From Phyllobacteriaceae bacterium (GTDB taxonomy: Bacteria; Pseudomonadota; Alphaproteobacteria; Rhizobiales; Rhizobiaceae), in NCBI GenBank assembly GCA_029279965.1, contig JAJUHJ010000010.1:1-48818 (forward strand): DNA of 48,818 nt. The letters run 5' to 3'. Made by a program: the position numbers and the translations under genes. Shown piece after piece: positions 16,701 to 26,605 of the stretch (positions are counted from its first letter, which is position 1; every line of letters starts with the position of its first letter). The notes below the pieces were generated by a model that did no database searches, was not told the origin of the DNA, and saw nothing but the letters and a program-made list of their open reading frames with translations.

Positions 16701-18510
16701 GATCAAGCAGGTGGCGAGCGGGCGTTTCGGCGTTACGACCGAATATCTGGTCAATGCCGACATGATGCAGATCAAGGTGGCGCAGGGCGCAAAGCCCGGC
16801 GAAGGCGGCCAGCTGCCCGGGCACAAGGTGGACGCTACCATTGCCAAGGTGCGCCACTCGACACCGGGTGTCGGACTCATTTCACCGCCGCCGCACCATG
16901 ACATCTATTCTATCGAGGATCTGGCGCAGCTCATCTTCGATCTGAAGAACGTCAATCCCGCCGGCGACGTTTCCGTCAAGCTGGTGTCCGAAGTGGGTGT
17001 CGGCACGGTGGCGGCGGGTGTCGCCAAGGCGCGCGCCGACCACATCACCATCGCCGGTTATGATGGCGGAACGGGCGCCTCTCCGCTGACCTCCATCAAG
17101 CATGCGGGAAGCCCGTGGGAAATGGGGCTTGCCGAAACGCATCAGACCCTGGTGCTGAACGGCTTGCGCTCCCGCATCGCCCTGCAGGTCGATGGCGGAT
17201 TGCGCACGGGGCGCGATGTCGTCATCGGTGCGCTTCTCGGTGCCGATGAGTTCGGCTTCTCTACCGCGCCGCTGATCGCGGCAGGCTGTATCATGATGCG
17301 CAAATGCCATCTGAACACCTGCCCGGTAGGTGTCGCCACGCAGGATCCCGTGCTGAGGAAGCGCTTCAAGGGGACGCCGGAACACGTCATCAACTACTTC
17401 TTCTATGTTGCCGAAGAGGTGCGTCAGATCCTGGCGGAGATGGGCTTTACAAAGCTTGATGACCTGATTGGGCAGTCGGATTTTCTAGAGAAGCGCGCGC
17501 TGATAGAGCATTGGAAAGCCAGGGGGCTCGATTTCTCCCGCGTGTTCTTCAAGCCGCAGGCGCCGCGCGAGGCGAGCCGCTGGACCGAGCGGCAGAAGCA
17601 CCCGATCGAGGATATACTGGATCGAAAGCTCATCGCGGCGGCGCAGCCGGCGCTGGAGCGGAAGGATCCTGTTTCCCTCAAATTCGACATCTGCAACACG
17701 GACCGGACGACCGGCGCCATGCTTTCGGGCGAGGTTGCCCGGCGCTACGGCCACAAGGGGCTGAAGGACGACACCATCGCTGTGCAGTTCACCGGTACGG
17801 CGGGCCAATCCTTCGGCGCTTTCCTGGCGCGCGGCATTTCCTTCGAGCTTGAAGGCGATGCCAATGACTATGTGGGCAAGGGCCTTTCAGGCGGGCGCAT
17901 CGTCATCCGGCCGTCCAGCCGAGCAAGGATCGTGCCGGAGCATTCCATCATCGTCGGCAACACCGTGCTTTACGGCGCCGTCGAAGGCGAATGCTATTTC
18001 CGTGGGATTGCCGGCGAGCGTTTTGCTGTACGCAATTCCGGCGCCGTCGCTGTCGTGGAAGGGGTTGGCGACCATGGCTGCGAATACATGACCGGTGGCC
18101 TCGTGGTGGTTCTTGGCCCGACGGGGCGCAACTTTGCGGCCGGCATGTCGGGCGGTGTCGCCTATGTGCTCGATGAGGCGGGCGATTTTTCCGAACGATG
18201 CAACATGGCGATGGTGGAGCTTGAGCCGGTTCCGGAAGAGGACGACATTCTTGAGAAGTTGCACCATCACGGCGGTGACCTTGCCCATATGGGCCGGGTG
18301 GACGTTTCCGGCGACATGACACGCCACGACGAGGAGCGGCTGGCGCATCTGATCTCCAATCACTACCGCTATACCGGCTCCGAGCGGGCGCGGGTCATTC
18401 TAGACAACTGGACTGAATACCGGCCCAAATTCCGCAAGGTGATGCCGGTTGAGTACCGAAGGGCGCTGGAGGAGATGGAGCGCATGCGTATGGGTGTCGC
18501 CGCGGCATGA
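13780..18510 (+). CDS. gltB: Glutamate synthase (NADPH) large subunit
   Basis: The 1576-residue catalytic subunit of GOGAT, which transfers the glutamine amide to 2-oxoglutarate to give two glutamates, the main ammonia-assimilation route with glutamine synthetase. The N-terminal Ntn-type glutaminase nucleophile is Cys49 in [10 protein letters not shown], exposed after removal of a ~48-residue leader. The central and FMN domains follow ([28 protein letters not shown]). The 3Fe-4S cysteines are Cys1170, Cys1176 and Cys1181 in [13 protein letters not shown], and the C-terminal beta-helix is Gly-rich. The ATG at 13780 has GGAGG upstream. It forms an operon with gltD 103 bases downstream. Confidence 0.98.
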   Translation: MTELTPSVSTGHVPAVQAEARAGERSVPPPSGQPATRGLYDPRNEHDACGVGFVAHMKGQKSHGIVEDGLAMLENLTHRGAVGADPLVGDGAGILLQIPDRFFREEMQKQGVDLPEPGHYGVGHLFMPRDETLSAHIEEVIAEVARAEGQVLLGFRDVPVDNSCLSKAPEIVASEPVHRQVFIGRGSNVVDDEDFERRLYILRKVISSRIYEETDGRDNGFYTVCLSARTIVYKGMFLAYQLGAYYRDLKDPRFQSALALVHQRFSTNTFPSWKLAHPYRMVAHNGEINTLRGNVNWMAARQASVDSERFGNDISKLWPISYEGQSDTACFDNALEFLHQGGYPLAHAMMMLIPEAWAGNKLMSPERQAFYEYHAALMEPWDGPAAVAFTDGRQIGATLDRNGLRPARYVITDDDRVIMASEAGALTVPEERIVTKWRLQPGRMLLIDLGQGRIISDDELKAGIATKHPFRQWLDKTQLILEELKPVAPRAPREDVSILNRQQVFGYTQEDVRMLMPPMATTGQEGIGSMGTDTPIAAMSDKPRLLYNYFKQNFAQVTNPPIDPIREELVMSLVSFIGPRPNIFDLVGNSRRKRLEVRQPILTNGDLEKIRSIGHTEDRFDTKTLDITYPALEGAAGMAGALDRLCERAEAAVAGGYNIIILSDRQIGPDRIDIPTLLATAAVHHHLIRKGLRTAVGIVVESGEPREVHHFCCLAGYGAEAINPYLAFDTLLDMHAKGDFPPEVDAQEVVKRYIKSIGKGILKVMSKMGISTYQSYCGAQIFDAVGLKTDFVERYFTGTATTIEGVGLEEIAAETVARHAAAFSSDPVLRTALEVGGEYNYRVRGEDHVWTPDAVATLQHAVRGNSWENYQQFSNLINGESAQAKTIRGLFSIRKAEEIGRAPVPLEEVEPASQIVKRFSTGAMSFGSISREAHTTLARAMNAIGGKSNTGEGGEEVDRFLPLPDGSTNPERSAIKQVASGRFGVTTEYLVNADMMQIKVAQGAKPGEGGQLPGHKVDATIAKVRHSTPGVGLISPPPHHDIYSIEDLAQLIFDLKNVNPAGDVSVKLVSEVGVGTVAAGVAKARADHITIAGYDGGTGASPLTSIKHAGSPWEMGLAETHQTLVLNGLRSRIALQVDGGLRTGRDVVIGALLGADEFGFSTAPLIAAGCIMMRKCHLNTCPVGVATQDPVLRKRFKGTPEHVINYFFYVAEEVRQILAEMGFTKLDDLIGQSDFLEKRALIEHWKARGLDFSRVFFKPQAPREASRWTERQKHPIEDILDRKLIAAAQPALERKDPVSLKFDICNTDRTTGAMLSGEVARRYGHKGLKDDTIAVQFTGTAGQSFGAFLARGISFELEGDANDYVGKGLSGGRIVIRPSSRARIVPEHSIIVGNTVLYGAVEGECYFRGIAGERFAVRNSGAVAVVEGVGDHGCEYMTGGLVVVLGPTGRNFAAGMSGGVAYVLDEAGDFSERCNMAMVELEPVPEEDDILEKLHHHGGDLAHMGRVDVSGDMTRHDEERLAHLISNHYRYTGSERARVILDNWTEYRPKFRKVMPVEYRRALEEMERMRMGVAAA

Positions 18511-18613
18511 TGAACGCGAGGCATCGGCGGGGTTCAGATGCCTTAAGAGGTCTCGACAGGTTGCGGATCGACAGGATTGCTCCGGCTTAGGCCATTAGGA
18601 ACAAGGAACGGGC

Positions 18614-20068
18614 ATGGGTAAGGTTACAGGCTTTCTCGAGATCGATCGGCAGGAAAACAAGTACCAGCCGGCATCCGACCGCATTCGGCATTTCCGCGAG
18701 TTCACGCTGCCAATGTCGGAACAGGAGGTTTCGAAACAGGCCGCCCGCTGTATGGATTGCGGCATTCCGTATTGCCACGGGCCGACAGGATGCCCGGTGC
18801 ACAACCAAATTCCCGATTGGAACGATCTCGTTTATCAGGGCGACTGGGAAACCGCGATCCGCAACCTGCATTCCACGAACAATTTTCCCGAATGGACGGG
18901 CCGCATCTGTCCCGCTCCTTGCGAAGAAGCCTGCACACTGAACCTGGAAGACGTGCCTGTTGCCATCAAGACGATCGAGCAGGCGATTGGCGACAAGGCT
19001 TATGCGTTGGGCTTCGTGCGCCCGAACCCGCCGGAAACAAAGACCGGCAAGCGCGTCGCTATTATCGGCTCGGGTCCATCCGGCATGGCCGCGGCCCAGC
19101 AGCTTGGCCGGGCCGGACATGACGTGCACGTGTATGAGCGCGAAAGCCGCCCGGGCGGTTTGATGCGCTATGGCATCCCCGATTTCAAAATCGAAAAACG
19201 CTATGTGGACCGACGTGTCGAGCAGATGCAGGGCGAAGGCGTCACCTTTTATTGCGGGGTGAATGTCGGCGTCGACAAAAAGGCCGAGGATCTGCTCGCG
19301 GAATATGACGCCGTGCTTTATTGCGGCGGCTCGGAAAAGCCACGGCCGGCCGGCATTCCCGGCGTCGAGTTACATGGCGTTCACGATGCCATGCCCTATC
19401 TCGTGCAGCAGAACCGGCGCATCGGCGGGGAAGACATTCAGTCGGTCGCCTGGGCATCCGAGCCGATTTCCGCCGGCGGCAAGCATGTCGTGGTGGTTGG
19501 CGGTGGCGACACGGCGTCCGACTGCGTTGGAACCGCTTTCCGCCAGGGCGCTGTGCGCGTGACCCAGCTCGACATTCGCCCCAGGCCGCCGGAGAAGGAA
19601 GACAAGCTCACTGTCTGGCCCTATTGGGCGACGAAGATGCGCACCTCCTCCAGCCAGGCGGAGGGTGCCCAGCGCGAATTCCAGGTGGCCACGCTCGCAT
19701 TCGTAGGCGAGGAGGGCGAACTCACAGGTGTGAAGTGCTGCCAGGTGGACGAGTCGCGCAAACCCATCCCGGAGACGGAATTCGTCATCCGGGCCGATCT
19801 CGCTTTCATTGCCATCGGCTTTGCCGGCCCGATTGAAACCGGTGTCTTGAGCGAGCTTGGCGATTCCTTGAAGACGAACATAGACCGGCGCAACTCGACC
19901 AATGTTGTGGCTGACGACCGGGAATATCGTACCAGCATCGACAAGCTTTTTGCTGCAGGCGATGTGCGCCGCGGACAGTCGCTGGTGGTTTGGGCAATTC
20001 GGGAAGGAAGGCAGGCGGCGCGCGCTGTCGACGAGTTTCTGATGGGGAGCACTCTTTTGCCCCGGTAG
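18614..20068 (+). CDS. gltD: Glutamate synthase small subunit
   Basis: The 484-residue FAD/NADPH subunit of GOGAT, which feeds electrons through 4Fe-4S clusters to GltB. N-terminal cluster cysteines are Cys46, 49, 54 and 60 (RCMDCGIPYCHG) and Cys99, 103 and 107 (CPAPCEEAC). The FAD motif is IGSGPSG at 151-157, the NADPH motif VVGGGDTASD lies in the second half, and the C-terminal AAGDVRRGQSLVVWAI is the usual FAD-contact segment. The ATG follows AAGGAAC. It is cotranscribed with gltB, as is usual. No odd features. Confidence 0.97.
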   Translation: MGKVTGFLEIDRQENKYQPASDRIRHFREFTLPMSEQEVSKQAARCMDCGIPYCHGPTGCPVHNQIPDWNDLVYQGDWETAIRNLHSTNNFPEWTGRICPAPCEEACTLNLEDVPVAIKTIEQAIGDKAYALGFVRPNPPETKTGKRVAIIGSGPSGMAAAQQLGRAGHDVHVYERESRPGGLMRYGIPDFKIEKRYVDRRVEQMQGEGVTFYCGVNVGVDKKAEDLLAEYDAVLYCGGSEKPRPAGIPGVELHGVHDAMPYLVQQNRRIGGEDIQSVAWASEPISAGGKHVVVVGGGDTASDCVGTAFRQGAVRVTQLDIRPRPPEKEDKLTVWPYWATKMRTSSSQAEGAQREFQVATLAFVGEEGELTGVKCCQVDESRKPIPETEFVIRADLAFIAIGFAGPIETGVLSELGDSLKTNIDRRNSTNVVADDREYRTSIDKLFAAGDVRRGQSLVVWAIREGRQAARAVDEFLMGSTLLPR

Positions 20069-20140
20069 AACGCGGTGCGTTCGACTGTACAAGGAGCGTC
20101 AGGGTGAACTATCCACGACGCCGTATCAGTTCGGGAAGAT

Positions 20141-21355
20141 CTACTGCCCGACTGCGGTTGTCGTTTTCTCGTCGCTCTTCCGACCGGATGCCTCGCTGCT
20201 CTGGCGCAGAACGAAGTCGTCGGCGCGGCCCGGCTGGTTGGCCGGCTGAGGAACGCCCGTGCCCGGTGGCGGGCTGGCGCCCATAAGCTGTCTGCCCTCT
20301 TCGATCTCTACGGGTGAGTCGAGCGCAATGGGGCGGGTTCGTTGCGGATCGGCCAATGTTCCCAGGGCAACGCCCGGAGGCGGGAGACCCTCCAGTTCCT
20401 GTTGGCCGATACCGGGTGAAGCGGCATCGCCGAGCAGCTTGTTCAACGGCTGTTCCACGTAGAAAGCCACCTTGCGCTTGGCCGGACGCGTCAGATTGAT
20501 GCCGTTGCTGCCGCGCAGGCGCACCGGCTGGCCGTTCAAGTCCGGGCCGGTAAAGGTAAAATCGCCGTTCTCGTCCACGAACCCGTCCCAGATATCGATG
20601 AAGCTGCCGCCGGCCTCTTCTGCCGATTGCTTGTGGATGTCGTTGAAAGCCAGCATGTCAGAGGACATGGAAGCCGATTCGAAGGGCGGAAGCCCAGTCC
20701 AGATAAAGGGAATGCCTGCCGTTTCGATGGTTTCGGCGAATGTGTCGACCCGCTCTTTATAATGCTCTCGCCAGCGTTCCGTCTGCGGCGGCTCGGAACG
20801 GCCGTCGATGTTGAGCGATTGGCGGTCGTTGGCACCGATCATCACAATTACGACCGCCGGATCAACCTCGTCGAGAATCGGGCCAATTTCCTCGTCCCAG
20901 TCGTAGAAGTCATCGCGCACGAACCCGGAGGAGCCGTTGCTGCGGTCGACAATGCGCACGCCCGGAGATTTCGCATAGGCTTCCTGCAAGCCTTCGGCCA
21001 GTCCGCTGGCAAGGAAATCGCCGACGACGAGGATGGGAAGGGCGTTGTCGAGCTTTTCCACCACCGGCTCGGCAGGCGCGGCCCTGGCCGGGACGTCCCT
21101 GCGCGTATTCTGGGGCGTGGCCCGCCGAGGGCGGGGTTCGGCCCGGCGTGGCTGTTGCCGCGGAGCCGGCGGCAGCGCTTCTCTGGGCGGAGGACCGCCG
21201 AAAAGGCGGTCGAACAGATTCTGCCGGCGAATGAGTTCCTGCGCAACAGCCGTTTGACCGCTCGAAAACAGACAGGCGGAGGCGACGAGGAGGGCACTTG
21301 CGGCAAGCACAAAACCCCGGAAAACCTGAAGCCCTTTTGCGCCTGCCATGCTCAT
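20141..21355 (-). CDS. DUF459 / SGNH-hydrolase-like periplasmic protein with altered active site
   Basis: About 404 residues with an N-terminal signal peptide (hydrophobic near residues 15-35, possible cleavage at AVA-QE), a Pro/Arg-rich linker, then an SGNH-fold domain of the DUF459 family, which is common in Rhizobiales. Block I reads VVGDFLASGL (near 112) where active SGNH enzymes have GDS. Block III GAND (near 174-177) is kept. The last block reads SNGINLT where active members have an Asp and a His (DxxH). It may therefore be non-catalytic or use other residues. ATG at 21355 has GGAG seven bases away; 21361 is alternative. It overlaps no neighbour and precedes a lytic transglycosylase in reverse order. 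Confidence 0.78.
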   Translation of the reverse strand: MSMAGAKGLQVFRGFVLAASALLVASACLFSSGQTAVAQELIRRQNLFDRLFGGPPPREALPPAPRQQPRRAEPRPRRATPQNTRRDVPARAAPAEPVVEKLDNALPILVVGDFLASGLAEGLQEAYAKSPGVRIVDRSNGSSGFVRDDFYDWDEEIGPILDEVDPAVVIVMIGANDRQSLNIDGRSEPPQTERWREHYKERVDTFAETIETAGIPFIWTGLPPFESASMSSDMLAFNDIHKQSAEEAGGSFIDIWDGFVDENGDFTFTGPDLNGQPVRLRGSNGINLTRPAKRKVAFYVEQPLNKLLGDAASPGIGQQELEGLPPPGVALGTLADPQRTRPIALDSPVEIEEGRQLMGASPPPGTGVPQPANQPGRADDFVLRQSSEASGRKSDEKTTTAVGQ

Positions 21356-21388
21356 ACTCATGCTCCGGTCAAGCTCTGGACGGCCCGA

Positions 21389-22609
21389 TCAACTGCCTCT
21401 CAGCCTTTGCAGGACCGCCTTGCTCGGATGGCCGTTCTGGTCGAGACCCATGCGCGACTGGAACTCCTTGATGGCCTGCCGCGAACCCGAACCGATTTTT
21501 CCGTCGATCGGTCCTTCATAATATCCCAAAGCACCGAGCCGCCTTTGCAGTTCCTCGGTTTCTTGATAGCTCAGCCGCTCGAACGGGCGGTTCCAGTCTC
21601 GCACAAGGCCACCATGGCCAGCGATCTGATCGGCAAGCAGGCCCACGGCGATCGCGTAGGTATCTGCGTTGTTGTAGCGCTTGAGCACAAAGAAGTTCTT
21701 GATCATCAGAAAGGCCGGGCCTTCCCGCCCATCGGGCACCTTCAGTTCCGCATTGTCCGAAGGCCGCGGAAAGGGCTTGCCATTGGCGCGCACCACACCG
21801 ATGGAGGCCCAACGGCTAAGCGGCATGGTGCCGGCGGGGAACTTGCGTCCCTCAGGTAGCACCACCTCATAGCCCCAGGTCTGGCCCGCTCGCCAGCCGC
21901 TCTTGTGCAGGAGGCTGGCGGCGCTGCCCAGCGCGTCGGGCACTGAGTTCCAGATGTCGCGGCGTCCGTCGCCATCCATATCCACAGCATAAGCCTGATA
22001 GCTGGTGGGAATGAACTGCGTGTGGCCCATGGCGCCCGCCCAGGAACCACTGAGATGCTGTACGGAAATATCACCGCTTTGAAGGATCTTCAGCGCGGCG
22101 ATGAGCTGCGTGCGCGCAAACTTGGCCCGCCGCTTGTCGGCATAGGCGAGCGTGGCCAGTGAGCGAGGCAGGTTGAGCATGATACGGTCGTTTTTCAGGG
22201 CCTCACCGTAATTCGACTCAATCGACCAGATGGCGAGGAGAACATGTCTGTCGACGCCGAATTGCTGCTCGATCCGATCGAGCCACGGCGCCCATTGGCG
22301 GGCGAGGCGCCGGCCAGTGCTGACTGTGTCCTCATTGATCCGGTTGTCGAAATATTCCCAGGGTTCGGCCCGGAATTCGGGCTGGTATCGTGCTTTTTCC
22401 AGAACCGTCGGATCGGGCGCGGTGACGCCACTGAAGGCACGATCATAGACGGCGCCGGAGACACCGTTCTGGATCGCCACTGAGCGGAAATCCCTGATCC
22501 ATTGTTGAAAACCGGCATCGGCCAAAGATGGCTGAGCGCCGATTGTCAGGAAGACAGCCACGACAGCGAGACGGGCCGCAGCAACATAAGAGAGGGCTTT
22601 GCTGAACAT
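21389..22609 (-). CDS. Lytic murein transglycosylase, MltB family
   Basis: Exported enzyme of 406 residues that cleaves the glycan strands of peptidoglycan to 1,6-anhydro-muropeptides. A signal peptide (residues 1-31, ending PSLA-DAG) is followed by an SLT_2-type catalytic domain with the Glu in AIWSIESNYGE (Glu131), the MGHTQFIPTSY segment, and a C-terminal peptidoglycan-binding domain of about 55 residues (LQRRLGALGYYEGPIDGKIG). The start was set at 22609, preceded by GGAG; the open frame reaches upstream to 22675 but that part has no signal-peptide character. It sits next to the DUF459 gene, 33 bases away, probably as one transcript. Confidence 0.9.
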   Translation of the reverse strand: MFSKALSYVAAARLAVVAVFLTIGAQPSLADAGFQQWIRDFRSVAIQNGVSGAVYDRAFSGVTAPDPTVLEKARYQPEFRAEPWEYFDNRINEDTVSTGRRLARQWAPWLDRIEQQFGVDRHVLLAIWSIESNYGEALKNDRIMLNLPRSLATLAYADKRRAKFARTQLIAALKILQSGDISVQHLSGSWAGAMGHTQFIPTSYQAYAVDMDGDGRRDIWNSVPDALGSAASLLHKSGWRAGQTWGYEVVLPEGRKFPAGTMPLSRWASIGVVRANGKPFPRPSDNAELKVPDGREGPAFLMIKNFFVLKRYNNADTYAIAVGLLADQIAGHGGLVRDWNRPFERLSYQETEELQRRLGALGYYEGPIDGKIGSGSRQAIKEFQSRMGLDQNGHPSKAVLQRLRGS

Positions 22610-22804
22610 ACCAACACTCCATCCTACAAATTGGACGGAATTATCGTCGATTGCGGTTAGGAAAGAGTTTACCATATAAATCGGACTGCGGCCCCGGTTG
22701 GGGGGATAGAACCTGCTTCCGTCACATTATCATGCAGGAACCGTCCGTTCCGGGCAGCATTGTCCGTGACCAACCGAACGTCAAGCGCGAGGGACCTTTC
22801 CGCC

Positions 22805-23689
22805 ATGAAGAAGATTCGCAAAGCCGTCTTTCCGGTCGCCGGCCTGGGGACGCGCTGTCTGCCTGCCACGAAAGCATTGCCCAAGGAGATGCTGACGGTC
22901 GTGGACAAGCCGGTCATCCAATACGTGGTGGATGAGGCGCGCGAGGCCGGCATCGAGCATCTGATTTTCGTGACCGGCCGCAACAAGACAGCGATCGAGG
23001 ACCATTTCGACGTTCAGGTGGAGCTTTACGAAACGCTTTCGCGTCGGGGCAAGACAGAGATTCTCGAGCGGCTGGAAGCCATGCAGCCGCAGCCGGGACA
23101 GGTAAGCTACACGCGCCAGCAGGTGCCCCTCGGCCTCGGCCATGCCGTGTGGTGTGCGCGTGAATTGGTGGGCAATGAGCCCTTCGCGCTTCTTCTCCCG
23201 GACATGATCATGCAATCGGAGACGGGTTGCATGAAGCAGATGGTGTCATTGTACGAGGAAACCGGCGGCAATGTTCTTGCCGTCGAGGAATGCGATCCAG
23301 CCGAGACCCACAAATACGGAATTGTCGGGCGTGGCAGCGATACGCATACCGGTTTCGAGATCACCGCAATGGTGGAGAAGCCGAAGCCCGAAAGCGCGCC
23401 GTCGAATTTCTACATCAACGGCCGGTATATTCTTCAGCCGGAAATCTTTTCGCTTCTGGAGAATCAGGAGACGGGAGCCGGCGGCGAAATCCAGATCACC
23501 GACGCCATGCTGCGATTGCATGCAGAGCAGCCATTCTATGCGCACATCTACGAAGGCGAAACGTTCGATTGCGGGTCGCCGGAGGGATTTATCAAGGCGA
23601 ACATCGCGCTGGCCTTGCAAAACAGCGAGCTTGAGCCGCATGTCAGGCGTTTCCTGGACGGGTTGTCCACTGGAGGCGGGCAGGAATGA
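22805..23689 (+). CDS. galU: UTP-glucose-1-phosphate uridylyltransferase
   Basis: Cytoplasmic enzyme that makes UDP-glucose from UTP and glucose-1-phosphate, the substrate of Ugd at 5148. It is 294 residues, the usual size for bacterial GalU. The nucleotide-binding motif is [18 protein letters not shown] near the N-terminus, with further family segments [22 protein letters not shown] and [10 protein letters not shown] set the start at ATG 22805 ([13 protein letters not shown]), behind GAGGGA; an open frame from 22760 adds 15 residues without family support. It is divergent from the lytic transglycosylase and convergent with the beta-barrel gene. Confidence 0.96.
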   Translation: MKKIRKAVFPVAGLGTRCLPATKALPKEMLTVVDKPVIQYVVDEAREAGIEHLIFVTGRNKTAIEDHFDVQVELYETLSRRGKTEILERLEAMQPQPGQVSYTRQQVPLGLGHAVWCARELVGNEPFALLLPDMIMQSETGCMKQMVSLYEETGGNVLAVEECDPAETHKYGIVGRGSDTHTGFEITAMVEKPKPESAPSNFYINGRYILQPEIFSLLENQETGAGGEIQITDAMLRLHAEQPFYAHIYEGETFDCGSPEGFIKANIALALQNSELEPHVRRFLDGLSTGGGQE

Positions 23690-23702
23690 GGCAGCGCTGG
23701 GA

Positions 23703-25343
23703 TCAGCGTTGCAGTCTTACCCCCATGAAGATGCTGGTGGTTTCATAGTCGCGCCCGGGCAGGCTGCTGGTTTGGCGCTCATGCCGGGCACGGCCCGTGA
23801 GCGCCGCATAGCGGTTAAGCCACCATGTCAGCGCCGCTTCCCCGCTCAGAATCGTGTCATGCCCGCCACCCGCATAGTCGCGGTAGGCTGCGCCCAAAGC
23901 CACCGCGCCGGTCAAATTGGAACGCATCCGTCGTTCGACACGCAATTCACCTGAATGCAGCAGGGATCCGCTTTCACCCGCATCCGTGGAACCTTCCACC
24001 GATGTGCTCGCATCGAGGCTGACGACGGTGCCACGCCGCGGCGACCAGTCAAGACTGGCGGCCAGGGCCAGGCCGGAGATCGTCTCCAGGCGTGAATCCT
24101 CGTAATCCTCGCTGACCCATCCTGCCGATATCTCGCCAAAAAGCTTTTCCGAAAGGTCCAGCGCGACGCCCGCGTGCACGCCCAGCCTGTCGGCTGAACG
24201 GGCATAGCCCGCGCTGTCGCGGTCCTCGTCATAGATGCGACGACCCGCTTCTATTTCGACGAATGGGATGAACGCCGGAGAAAGCTCATACCCGCCGCGC
24301 AGGCGCATGAGCGCTAGTGTGGCATCGCGGTCCGATTGCGGGAGCCTGCTGCCGCCGACGAGTTCCGCATCGCTATATTGATCGCGGGAAATCTCTCCTG
24401 TCAGCCCGAGACGCAGGCGGCCAAGAGATTTCTCGAGGCCGAGCGAACCATCAATGGTGTGGCGCAAAGGCTGGCGTTCAACGCCTGCGATCGCTGCGGG
24501 GGAGGATGCCGTTTCCCTGTCGAGCCGGTAACCCAGCGAGGCGCGGCCTGTCAGTCCCCCGGCAAGATCGAGTTCGAGCCGTGCATCCGCGCCTGCCTCC
24601 GGGTCCGAAACATCCTCGCCGGAAAGCGATTTGCGGAACGTGCCAAAGGCGTCGAAGGATGCGCGGTGGCGGGACCAGTCAGAGACTGCATTCAGGCGGA
24701 GCGTGGTCTCGGATAGAAACGCTTCATCGCCGTTCGGGGCATTGCTCGCATTGGAGGTCCAGGTCAGCCCCTGTTCCAGAGTGGGAAAAAGAATGAAGGT
24801 GCCAGCGCGGAGGCCAAGGGGGGCATAGGGGTCTTCCTCCGGTCGATGGTTCCTGCCTTCGATGGGCATGGCGCGTTCGTTAAGCCGCAGGGGCAGCATC
24901 TCATTGTCTGCCCGTCCCACCGCCATTGCGGGTGCGGACCCGGTCGTTAATTCGTCGGCTTCCTGCTGTTCCACCTCAAAGGCATCTTCACCTTCCCCCC
25001 CATCATCGTCCGCCGTAGAGCGGTTGGGCGCGGCAGGGCGGTCCAATGGCTGAAAAGGGTCGTCCGTGTCCGAAAGGCTGCCTTCTTCGGCAAGCGCGCC
25101 AGGGCTCACGGGTTCATAAGGTCTGGCCGGTATGCCGGTCGCCGCTGTGGATAGGGGATCCGTGGCCGCTCTTCTGCCCGGTAACAGATCGGCGTTCACC
25201 TCGAATTCAGAGACAGGCCCCCGCAGCCCCGTTTCCTGGGCACCCGCAGCCAGCACGCCGGCAAGTATGCTTGCCGGTCCGAAAAGGCAGAACGCCACGC
25301 AGGCAACTGGTCCTTTGCTGGAGAAAATGCGAAACATTGCCAC
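23703..25343 (-). CDS. Outer-membrane beta-barrel protein (putative porin 2 type)
   Basis: Exported protein of about 546 residues. A signal peptide (hydrophobic to about residue 33, cleavage near AGA-QE) is followed by an acidic, Pro-rich low-complexity stretch (about 60-130) and then some 360 residues of alternating polar/apolar strands with many Tyr, Arg and Gly, as in the PF10082-like beta-barrels often found with exopolysaccharide genes. The C-terminus ends in GVRLQR rather than the classical aromatic residue. GTG at 25343 has GGAG five bases away; ATG at 25337 is an alternative. Role unknown; nearby galU and kdsD suggest envelope polysaccharide. Confidence 0.72.
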   Translation of the reverse strand: MAMFRIFSSKGPVACVAFCLFGPASILAGVLAAGAQETGLRGPVSEFEVNADLLPGRRAATDPLSTAATGIPARPYEPVSPGALAEEGSLSDTDDPFQPLDRPAAPNRSTADDDGGEGEDAFEVEQQEADELTTGSAPAMAVGRADNEMLPLRLNERAMPIEGRNHRPEEDPYAPLGLRAGTFILFPTLEQGLTWTSNASNAPNGDEAFLSETTLRLNAVSDWSRHRASFDAFGTFRKSLSGEDVSDPEAGADARLELDLAGGLTGRASLGYRLDRETASSPAAIAGVERQPLRHTIDGSLGLEKSLGRLRLGLTGEISRDQYSDAELVGGSRLPQSDRDATLALMRLRGGYELSPAFIPFVEIEAGRRIYDEDRDSAGYARSADRLGVHAGVALDLSEKLFGEISAGWVSEDYEDSRLETISGLALAASLDWSPRRGTVVSLDASTSVEGSTDAGESGSLLHSGELRVERRMRSNLTGAVALGAAYRDYAGGGHDTILSGEAALTWWLNRYAALTGRARHERQTSSLPGRDYETTSIFMGVRLQR

Positions 25344-25395
25344 CCCATCTCCCCGACCGAGGCCGCCGAGGTAACCAATCGGTAAACGGTGGTGG

Positions 25396-25410
25396 TTAAC
25401 ACATGGTTGA
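25396..25410. promoter_or_regulatory. Imperfect CtrA-like box
   Basis: TTAA-N7-TTGA lies 58 bases before the isomerase start and 53 from the divergent beta-barrel gene. The alphaproteobacterial CtrA consensus is TTAA-N7-TTAA, so one base deviates. Motif match only. Confidence 0.3.
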
Positions 25411-25467
25411 AATCGACGGGTCGAACGTCATGGACAGCGGGGGGCGAAAGGAGTAAGCGCAGTTCTT

Positions 25468-26463
25468 ATGCTAGGCAGACCGAACAACCGGCCAGATCCG
25501 CGTGCCGCCATCGCGTCGGCGGCGCGAACACTGGAGGCAGAGCAGGCTGCGCTTACCGCGCTTTCCGATGCGCTCGCTGACGGGCTTTCCGAGCCGTTCG
25601 CCCAGGCTGTGGACATGCTCGCGCGGCTTTCCGGCAGGGTGATCGTCGCCGGCGTCGGCAAGAGCGGTCATATCGGCTCCAAAATCGCCGCGACACTGGC
25701 TTCGACCGGAACCCCGGCCTATTTCGTGCACCCGGCGGAAGCCAACCATGGCGATCTCGGCATGATCACCGGCGAGGATGTCATTCTTGCGCTCTCATGG
25801 TCGGGCGAAACTCCGGAGCTGAAGGGGATGGTTGCCTATGCACGGCGCTTCTCCATTCCTTTGATCGCGGTTACCTCCCGCGCCGGGTCGGCGCTGGCGC
25901 GCGAGGCGACGGTAAAGCTTGTCTTGCCGCCTGTGGCGGAAGCCTGTCCCCACGGCCTTGCACCCACCACGTCCGCGCTTCTGCAACTTGTCATCGGCGA
26001 TGCGTTGGCCGTAGCGCTGCTTGAGGCGCGCGGTTTCACCGCGGATCATTTCCGTACCTTCCATCCGGGCGGCCAACTCGGCGCAAAGCTGACCCATGTC
26101 GGCGACATCATGCACACCGGTGAGCGGGTGCCATTGGTGCCGTCCGGAACGGGAATGCGCGAGGCGATCCTGGAAATCTCCCGCAAGGGCTTCGGCTGCG
26201 TCGGCATTGTGGACAATGCCGGTCTGCTCGTCGGGATCGTGACGGATGGCGACCTGCGTCGCCACATGGAAAGCGATATACTCTCTATGTCCGTGGATCA
26301 GGTGATGACGCCAGCGCCGAAGACCATCGCGCCGGATACGCTCGCGGCCACCGCCCTGCAGATTATCAACTCGTCCTCCATCACCAATCTGATGGTGGTC
26401 GAGGACGGAAAGCCTGCCGGCATCATCCACCTGCACGACCTTTTGCGCATAGGCGCCGCGTGA
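25468..26463 (+). CDS. kdsD: KpsF/KdsD arabinose-5-phosphate isomerase
   Basis: Cytoplasmic isomerase of 331 residues converting ribulose-5-phosphate to arabinose-5-phosphate, the first step of Kdo synthesis for lipopolysaccharide inner core or capsule. The N-terminal SIS domain (about 40-180) has VGKSGHIGSKIAATLASTG, NHGDLGMI, LSWSGETPEL and HGLAPTTS. Two CBS domains follow (about 210-270 and 280-331), which commonly regulate the enzyme. Length and motifs match the family. AGGAG lies 12 bases before the ATG, somewhat far. It is divergent from the beta-barrel gene. Confidence 0.93.
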   Translation: MLGRPNNRPDPRAAIASAARTLEAEQAALTALSDALADGLSEPFAQAVDMLARLSGRVIVAGVGKSGHIGSKIAATLASTGTPAYFVHPAEANHGDLGMITGEDVILALSWSGETPELKGMVAYARRFSIPLIAVTSRAGSALAREATVKLVLPPVAEACPHGLAPTTSALLQLVIGDALAVALLEARGFTADHFRTFHPGGQLGAKLTHVGDIMHTGERVPLVPSGTGMREAILEISRKGFGCVGIVDNAGLLVGIVTDGDLRRHMESDILSMSVDQVMTPAPKTIAPDTLAATALQIINSSSITNLMVVEDGKPAGIIHLHDLLRIGAA

Positions 26464-26605
26464 GCTTCTGGCGCATGCGGCTCGAATGCGAGAGCTGGTT
26501 TTCAAGCCAACGACAGGTATAGAAGCAAGGGCTTAAATGCTGAGCGCGAACCTGACGGATCGCGAGGCACCTCAGAAAATCTGTGCGTCAAACGAGAGTG
26601 CGCGC

